Assembly: GCA_045611635.1 (NCBI GenBank)
Contig: JAZKXL010000021.1
Coordinates: 1-12,029, forward strand
Reading direction: 5' to 3'
Length of the DNA stretch: 12,029 nucleotides
Source of the DNA: Fimenecus sp045611635
GTDB taxonomy: Bacteria > Bacillota > Clostridia > Oscillospirales > Acutalibacteraceae
The notes under the pieces are model-generated. The model had not been told where the DNA came from. It was given only the letters and a program-made list of their open reading frames with translations, and did no database searches. The position numbers and the translations under genes are program-made. Shown here piece by piece: positions 7,045 to 12,029 of this stretch (the stretch's first letter is position 1; each line of letters opens with the position of its first letter).

Positions 7045-7080
7045 AAAATCGGCAGATTGCAAACGCAATCTGCCGATTTT
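7045..7080 (+). terminator. Perfect 16-bp hairpin, weak or leaky terminator
   Basis: Arms 7045-7060 and 7065-7080 are perfectly complementary around a 4-base AAAC loop, 7 bases after the stop codon of the zinc-ribbon gene. The only T-run is the final TTTT, which pairs with the leading AAAA and is followed by AAAA. As an intrinsic terminator it is therefore weak. It may let part of the transcripts through into the exporter genes, or protect the 3' end of the upstream message. Confidence 0.7.
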
Positions 7081-7082
7081 AA

Positions 7083-7087
7083 AAGGA
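7083..7087 (+). promoter_or_regulatory. Ribosome binding site supporting a TTG start
   Basis: AAGGA at 7083-7087 lies 10 bases before TTG at 7098. It directly abuts an out-of-frame ATG (7088) that opens only 12 codons, which is too close for initiation there. The exporter frame has a stop at 7080-7082, and no in-frame ATG occurs until residue 32, inside the first membrane segment. TTG is thus the only sensible start. Confidence 0.6.
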
Positions 7088-7097
7088 ATGTATCGGT

Positions 7098-9263
7098 TTG
7101 CAAATTTTAAAAAAATACCTTTTTAAGCATAGATTCACATTAAAATGCTGCGCTGTTGCTTTGGCTTTACAGGTAGTATTTTCTTTGACTATGCCTTTTT
7201 TTATGGGTAATTTTATAAACATTGGTATTCAACAAAAGGGAATTAAAGAAACTGTACCTTATGTTATGACTGATGAGGCAATGCAATTATTTGAAAAAGT
7301 TTTGCCACCAAATGTTTTTTTAGAATTTTCAAGCTGTTACTCATTTTCTTATGACGCACCAAAAGATTCAGCCAAGCACATTGCTGAAATTAAATACAAA
7401 TATTTTTTAAAAGAAGAAAACAAAGAAACTGCTCAAACTATTTATGAAAATGCACTTGTTGCCGCATTAATTTTTGCGCAAGAATCCTTTGCCGACATTG
7501 AAAATATAGACTTTAACGCTCTTTACAACGTTGTTAGCTTGAAATATCTATATAATAAACTTGAACATAAAACACTATCAATTGATGAAGCTGAACATTT
7601 TTATAGCATAGCAACTAATGCAAGTCCTGCCGTAAAAAATCAAATTTCTTCAATGCTTTTACCATATATTTATGAAGACGCAGATGTGAATGTTACAAAA
7701 ACTGAAATTGAATACATTATCTATTCAGCAGGTTTAATGCTTGTATGTACAATTGGTCAACTCTCTTGTATGATTTTTGTACATATTAAAGCTTCTAAAA
7801 TTTCTGCTGATGTTGAAAATGATTTAAGAAAAGACCTTGTAACACATACATCTAAATTTGGAAAAAAAGAATTTAGAAATCACTCACCTGAAAAAATTAA
7901 TTCAATAATAAATGCCGACGTTAACCGTGTAGGTATGGTTACAAACTATTTCTTGAAAATGTTTATGTGTGCCCCTTTATTAGCGTTAGGTGGTACTATA
8001 TTATCCTTGCAAAAAAGTGTTTTTATAGGTGCTTTAATTCTTATTACCGCTGTGGTTATTATTATTACATTAGCTATTATTTTCAAGATTACTGAGAAAA
8101 AATATGAAATTATGAATAATATTTACAGTAATCTTTCAAAGCTTTTTAATATTAACATTGAGCAAATACTTACAATTCGTGCCGCAAACACAGAAAAAAG
8201 TGAAATACAAAAAATTAGTACTCTTTCGTCAAGTTATCAAAAAAATGAAAACTTTGTTATGCGCTCAGTTTTCATTGGACTTGGTCTTATAAACCTTATA
8301 ACCAATGTTATTGTTGCAATTATGGTGCTTATTGGTGGCAACAGTATGTTGAATTCCAACTTAACTCTTGGTGATATGGTTACATTCTTGCAATATGCAC
8401 TTCTTACTATTTCCGCCTTTATGGTGGTTGGTCTTATTATCATATTATTTCCAACGGCAATGCTTTCAATAAACAGTATCAACACAGTGCTTTCACAGGA
8501 AATTCAAGAAACCACTGACGGCACAATTAAATCAGTAGATGATTTTGATATACAATTTGAAGAAGTACAACTTGCCGAAATACCTAATGCCCAATTCAGT
8601 TTTAACATACCACAAGGTGCAAAAATTGGTATTACCGGCTGTACTGGATGTGGTAAAACCACACTTATGGAGTTGCTTTTGTTAAGAAGTTCTCCTGCTG
8701 CTGGCAAGGTTTATATAGGCGGTTCACCTATTAACCAAATTGATGCCGAGTTTGTTCGCAAAAAGATTTCTTATGCGCAAAGCATAAGCGTTTTGTTTAC
8801 AAAAACACTTCGTGAAAACCTTATAATTTACGGATGTGAAAACAATGATGACAAAATGTTGCATGCTTTAGAAAATGCGCAGTGCGACTTTTTACCTAGT
8901 GAACCACTTGATAGAATTATTATGAACGCCGGTGCAAATTTTAGTGGCGGACAAAAAAGTCGTCTTGCAATAGCGGGCGCTTTGGGTAAAGATGCCGAAA
9001 TCTATATTTTTGACGATTGCTTTACCGCACTTGATAGCGAAACGGAAGAAAAAATCCTTAACAAACTTGTTGAAACAAAAAATAATGCAACTATAATAAT
9101 TATTTCGCAACGCGTTAAAAGCATTATGAATTGCGATAAAATAATTGTTCTTTCTGAAAATGGTGTTGAGTCCGAAGGTACTCACCAAGAACTTATGGAA
9201 AGTTCCCCATACTATAGCACAATTTCAAAAAATCAGCTGAGCGAGGTGATTGTAGATGGCTAA
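7098..9263 (+). CDS. ABC exporter half-transporter, subunit with degenerate ATP site and extracytoplasmic insert
   Basis: Membrane-ATPase fusion of the multidrug/lipid exporter type, 721 residues against the usual 570-600. TM1 is at about 17-38 and TM2 at about 206-230. Between them is an insert of about 160 residues (42-203) predicted to lie outside, where ordinary exporters have a short loop. TM3-TM6 fall near 287-304, 308-330, 391-413 and 433-455. The ATPase domain has Walker A GCTGCGKT (514-521), Q561, signature FSGGQ (615-619) and Walker B IYIFDD (D639). The catalytic glutamate is replaced by D640 and the switch histidine by Q671 (IIISQRV). The usual A-loop aromatic residue upstream of Walker A is also absent: the strand there is short (VQLAEIPNAQFSFNI). 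These changes mark it as the degenerate-site half of a heterodimer like TM287/TM288, with the following gene as partner (8-base overlap). Cargo is unknown. Confidence 0.92.
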   Translation: MQILKKYLFKHRFTLKCCAVALALQVVFSLTMPFFMGNFINIGIQQKGIKETVPYVMTDEAMQLFEKVLPPNVFLEFSSCYSFSYDAPKDSAKHIAEIKYKYFLKEENKETAQTIYENALVAALIFAQESFADIENIDFNALYNVVSLKYLYNKLEHKTLSIDEAEHFYSIATNASPAVKNQISSMLLPYIYEDADVNVTKTEIEYIIYSAGLMLVCTIGQLSCMIFVHIKASKISADVENDLRKDLVTHTSKFGKKEFRNHSPEKINSIINADVNRVGMVTNYFLKMFMCAPLLALGGTILSLQKSVFIGALILITAVVIIITLAIIFKITEKKYEIMNNIYSNLSKLFNINIEQILTIRAANTEKSEIQKISTLSSSYQKNENFVMRSVFIGLGLINLITNVIVAIMVLIGGNSMLNSNLTLGDMVTFLQYALLTISAFMVVGLIIILFPTAMLSINSINTVLSQEIQETTDGTIKSVDDFDIQFEEVQLAEIPNAQFSFNIPQGAKIGITGCTGCGKTTLMELLLLRSSPAAGKVYIGGSPINQIDAEFVRKKISYAQSISVLFTKTLRENLIIYGCENNDDKMLHALENAQCDFLPSEPLDRIIMNAGANFSGGQKSRLAIAGALGKDAEIYIFDDCFTALDSETEEKILNKLVETKNNATIIIISQRVKSIMNCDKIIVLSENGVESEGTHQELMESSPYYSTISKNQLSEVIVDG

Positions 9264-10998
9264 AGAAGCTTCTATTTTTAAGGCAAGATTTGATACCTAC
9301 GCACAGTCAAACGGTGAAATAAAATTTAAGGGCTACAAAAAGCCATTTTTACATTCTATGTTACCTTTTGTGCCATATATTTTGTGCATAGTTGTTTTTT
9401 CCTCGCTTTATGCTTATACCTTTGTACTTACAACAAGAGTATTAGGTGAACTTATTGATATTTTCGTTTCATCTATTATAGCGTCAGTTGTAAACGGTGA
9501 AAGTGTAATATCTTTTAAAGAAACAATGCCAACAATAATAAAAGCGATTTTATTAATTATTGCAAATACATTGCTCAATTTAGCTCAAGGCGTATTTTCG
9601 GCATCACTTTCTACAAAATATGCACACAACATTAGAACAAAGGTTGCAGAAAAATTCACTCACCTACCAATGAATTTTATCGATTCACACTTCCATAATG
9701 AGTTTCACAACCTTTTTACTGATGATGTTGATGCCCTAAACCAAAGTTTTAATTTATTCTTTGGTAACTACCTTTCATCTTTATTTGTAGTTGCAGGAAT
9801 TTTGTTTGAGCTTTATCGTATTGATAGCATTATTGCAAGCGTTATTCTTTTTATAACTGCACTGGGATTATCCGTAATGTACGGTGCCTCTTATTATGAA
9901 AATCACCTTGCTTTAAACCAACAAAGTAACGCTGGCGACCTTTACAATAATGTAAATGAGTTTTACAGTGGAATAAAGATTATTCAGCATTCCGGCAACA
10001 GCAAATCCTTTGTAGAAAACATAAACAAGATGAGCGAGACGCTTAATGCATCAGTAAAAAAAGCACGAAAAGCCGCATCTATTTCTTCTATTGTAACTGA
10101 GGGCGTTACCGCAATCTCATTAATTCTTGTTCTAATAGTTGGTGCTTTTAGAATTCACTTTTCAGCTATAAGTTTAGGTATGCTTATAACCCTTATAGTT
10201 TATATTAGAAAACTTAACCAACCACTTTCACAGGTAAGTGCATTTTCAAACTTGTTGAAAACCATTAAAAATTCTTTATCAGGCATATTCTCAATGCTTA
10301 CCGAGAAAGAGCTTTCATCAAGTGAAAACACACAACCTGCAATTGTAGGTGACTTAGAATTTGAAAATGTAAGTTTTTCTTATACTGGAACATACAATGT
10401 ACTTGAGAATCTTAACTTTAAGATTAAAGCTCACGGCATAACTGCTATTTCTGGTGAAACCGGAGCAGGTAAAAGCACCATTATAAAACTTATTCTTGAT
10501 TTTTATTCACCTAGTGAGGGTAAAATTAAAATGGGCGGACAAGACATTTCAAAGTTTGAGCCCACATCTTATAAAAAGCTGTTTACAATCATTCCACAAA
10601 ATGCACAGCTTTTTGATTGCAGTATAAAAGAAAATATTTTTTATGGTGTTGAAAACGCTACTGACGAACAAATTAAAGCTGCCGCTAAAAAAATTGGTGC
10701 GCACCGATTTATTGAGGCGCTTCCACAAGGGTATGACACAAAATACTCTTCTTGTGATGGTAATTTGTCATCAGGACAAATTCAGTTGATTCTTTTAACA
10801 CGTGCTTTTTTACAACAAAGCAAATTCATTATTTTTGATGAATCCACCTCGTTTATTGATGCTGATACTGAAATAAAACTTAATCAATTGCTACAAAAAT
10901 TGTCGGCGGATTGCGGAATAATACTTATTGCCCATAGACAAACCGCAATAAGCATTGCAGACAATATAATAAAAATTAGTAAAGGCAAAGTTATCTAA
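9256..10998 (+). CDS. ABC exporter half-transporter, catalytic subunit
   Basis: Second half of the heterodimeric exporter, 580 residues, ordinary length. A cytoplasmic lead of about 33 residues is followed by six membrane segments (about 35-60, 92-116, 170-186, 192-212, 277-298, 305-318). The ATPase domain has an A-loop tyrosine (FSYTGTY, Y376), Walker A GETGAGKS (400-407), Q-loop IPQNAQLFD (Q448), Walker B FIIFDES with D528 and catalytic E529, and switch H560 (LIAHRQ). All hydrolytic residues are present. The signature is LSSGQ (504-508), not LSGGQ. That is where TM288-type partners also deviate, because this signature faces the degenerate site of the other subunit. ATG at 9256 has GAGGTGA at 9243-9249, inside the upstream gene, so the two are translated together. 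A strong terminator follows. It could export drugs, lipids or peptides; no substrate is indicated. Confidence 0.93.
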   Translation: MAKEASIFKARFDTYAQSNGEIKFKGYKKPFLHSMLPFVPYILCIVVFSSLYAYTFVLTTRVLGELIDIFVSSIIASVVNGESVISFKETMPTIIKAILLIIANTLLNLAQGVFSASLSTKYAHNIRTKVAEKFTHLPMNFIDSHFHNEFHNLFTDDVDALNQSFNLFFGNYLSSLFVVAGILFELYRIDSIIASVILFITALGLSVMYGASYYENHLALNQQSNAGDLYNNVNEFYSGIKIIQHSGNSKSFVENINKMSETLNASVKKARKAASISSIVTEGVTAISLILVLIVGAFRIHFSAISLGMLITLIVYIRKLNQPLSQVSAFSNLLKTIKNSLSGIFSMLTEKELSSSENTQPAIVGDLEFENVSFSYTGTYNVLENLNFKIKAHGITAISGETGAGKSTIIKLILDFYSPSEGKIKMGGQDISKFEPTSYKKLFTIIPQNAQLFDCSIKENIFYGVENATDEQIKAAAKKIGAHRFIEALPQGYDTKYSSCDGNLSSGQIQLILLTRAFLQQSKFIIFDESTSFIDADTEIKLNQLLQKLSADCGIILIAHRQTAISIADNIIKISKGKVI

Positions 10999-11005
10999 TA
11001 AGAAT

Positions 11006-11040
11006 AAAAGCGACGCTAAATTCTAGCGTCGCTTTTTATT
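11006..11040. terminator. Bidirectional intrinsic terminator between exporter and fucosidase genes
   Basis: A perfect 13-bp stem (11006-11018 with 11024-11036, core GCGACGCTA) around a 5-base loop is followed by TTTTTATTT on the plus strand and preceded by AAAA, giving a T-run for the minus strand. It lies between the convergent stop codons at 10998 and 11047. Confidence 0.92.
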
Positions 11041-11046
11041 TATATT

Positions 11047-12029
11047 TTATCCTATTGCCATTTTAAAACAAATTGGTAAATCGTTTTTAAGTTCACCTTT
11101 AAGCTTAATTGTAAGCGCTTTATCATCTCTTGTAAAGTTTATTTTTTCATCACTACCAAGCAACTCAACACTTTCAATAAGATAATCGTGTGGATTATGA
11201 ATCTTAAGAGTTTTAATTTTAATGGTTTTAGATGGTCGCATTTGGAACACATAAAGATACCCATCTTTATATGTAAATCTAAAATCCTTATTTGTGAATT
11301 TCTTTTCATCACCATCTTGGAAGAAACCGTCTTTTGCATTTACTTTACCTTCACCAAACTGTTTCCAGAATGTTGTACCATAAATGCCTTCGCCATTAGT
11401 TTCAAGCCACTCACCCATTGTAAGAAGCACTTGTGTTTCTTCATCAGTAATAGTACCATCAGCTTTTGGACCAATATTGATAAGCAAGTTACCATTCTTT
11501 GAAACAATGTCAACAAGGTCACAAATAACTTGTCTTGCACTCTTGTATTCGTTGTCTTTTCTATATCCCCAAGAGTGTTTACCAATTGCAGTATCAGTTT
11601 GCCAATAAAGTGGAGAAATGCCTGTTAATGCACCACGCTCAACATCAAATGTTGCAACAGTTGGTGGGAATGCTTCGTGCTTATAATTGATAGTAACTTC
11701 CTTACCCCATTCTTCAGCACGATTGTAATAGTATGCGGCTAACTTTTTAAGATATGGCTTGAAACTGTGGTTATGAATCCACCAGTCAAAATATAATACT
11801 GATGGTTGATATTTATCAACAATTTCACAAGTGCGCACAAGCCAATCTTCAAGCCAATCTTCACTTGCACCTTTTGAATATGTGTCTGCAGTAGTCTTAT
11901 GTATAATTGCAGGGTCAAATTCTTCACAATAAACTGCCGGACCATAAAAATCACGGTAATTATCGTCATTAACATCACTATCACAAAGACGACCAGGATT
12001 CATAAAGAAATAATGCTCTGCACGGTGAG
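11047..12029 (-). CDS. Alpha-L-fucosidase, GH29, C-terminal part (start beyond window)
   Basis: Releases alpha-linked L-fucose from glycans by a retaining mechanism. The open frame continues to the right edge: codons beyond the first visible ATG (12003) read HRAEHYFF and join smoothly to MNPGRLCDSDVNDDNYRDFY, so 12003 is internal and the true start lies outside the window. GH29 marks are DFYGPA, PSVLYFDWW (candidate catalytic nucleophile Asp encoded at plus 11785-11787), KEVTINYKHEAF, FDVERG, SPLYWQTDTAIG, SWGYR and SKNGNLLINIGPKADGTI, the best-known family signature. The last 110 or so residues look like the usual C-terminal beta-sandwich. Whether it is secreted cannot be told without the N-terminus. 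About 326 codons are visible, roughly the C-terminal two thirds or more of a typical family member. It is convergent with the ABC exporter genes and shares their terminator. Confidence 0.95.
   Translation of the reverse strand, partial: HRAEHYFFMNPGRLCDSDVNDDNYRDFYGPAVYCEEFDPAIIHKTTADTYSKGASEDWLEDWLVRTCEIVDKYQPSVLYFDWWIHNHSFKPYLKKLAAYYYNRAEEWGKEVTINYKHEAFPPTVATFDVERGALTGISPLYWQTDTAIGKHSWGYRKDNEYKSARQVICDLVDIVSKNGNLLINIGPKADGTITDEETQVLLTMGEWLETNGEGIYGTTFWKQFGEGKVNAKDGFFQDGDEKKFTNKDFRFTYKDGYLYVFQMRPSKTIKIKTLKIHNPHDYLIESVELLGSDEKINFTRDDKALTIKLKGELKNDLPICFKMAIG

Noticed and set aside
8941..9128. Altered Walker B and switch residues as signs of a decaying pseudogene
   Set aside because: The frame is intact over 721 codons, the other motifs are kept, and the same Glu-to-Asp and His-to-Gln changes are normal in the degenerate half of heterodimeric exporters.
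11110..11123. Catabolite-control (cre)-like sequence TGTAAGCGCTTTAT
   Set aside because: It matches most of the cre consensus but lies inside the 3' end of the fucosidase coding region and fails the two last consensus positions. No promoter is nearby, so it is most likely coincidence.
12001..12003. ATG at 12003 as the start of the fucosidase
   Set aside because: Upstream in-frame codons reading HRAEHYFF continue the GH29 sequence to the window edge, and a 318-residue protein would lack the N-terminal half of the catalytic barrel.

Overview
This window looks like chromosome from a low-GC, Gram-positive anaerobe of the Clostridia, plausibly a gut Ruminococcaceae/Oscillospiraceae-type species. 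That placement is an inference. It rests on AT-rich DNA, AGGAGG-like ribosome binding sites, a sigma-A-type promoter, a clostridial-looking AlaS N-terminus, and side-chain-trimming glycosidases typical of gut polysaccharide and mucin users. No phage, insertion sequence, CRISPR, tRNA or rRNA was seen. Gene density is high and no gene-free gap exceeds about 190 bases.

Layout, left to right. At 1-351 (minus) is the N-terminus of alaS, cut by the window edge, with a perfect TTGACA-17-TATAAT promoter. Back to back with it, 494-4113 (plus) is a three-gene operon: a LytS-type membrane sensor kinase with a large extracytoplasmic domain, its response regulator with a SARP-like DNA-binding domain (overlapping by 4 bases), and a GH43-family glycosidase 15 bases downstream. 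A bidirectional terminator separates this operon from a convergent GH4 alpha-galactosidase-like gene (4152-5471, minus). A 183-base intergenic region, carrying an imperfect dyad and two outward promoters, leads to a zinc-ribbon, single-pass membrane protein of unknown function (5655-7037, plus). A perfect 16-bp hairpin with a weak T-run follows. Then come two overlapping genes for a heterodimeric ABC exporter (7098-9263 and 9256-10998, plus). Another bidirectional terminator separates these from the C-terminal part of a GH29 alpha-L-fucosidase (11047 to past the right edge, minus).

How the parts may work together. GH43, GH4 and GH29 enzymes remove arabinose/xylose-, galactose- and fucose-type units from glycans. 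GH4 is NAD-dependent and the GH43 has no signal peptide, so those two probably act on imported oligosaccharides in the cytoplasm. The two-component system, co-transcribed with GH43, is the obvious candidate regulator of that gene. No sugar importer lies in the window. The ABC pair is an export-type transporter with one canonical and one degenerate ATP site. The first subunit carries an extra extracytoplasmic domain of about 160 residues. The neighbouring zinc-ribbon membrane protein may be functionally linked to it, separated by a leaky-looking hairpin, but that link is inference from position only.

The points most worth a second look are the zinc-ribbon protein, the exporter's extracytoplasmic insert and the sorting of its motif changes to one ATP site, the sensor/SARP-regulator/GH43 operon, and the dyad upstream of the alpha-galactosidase gene. 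None is clearly a new kind of system from sequence reading alone.
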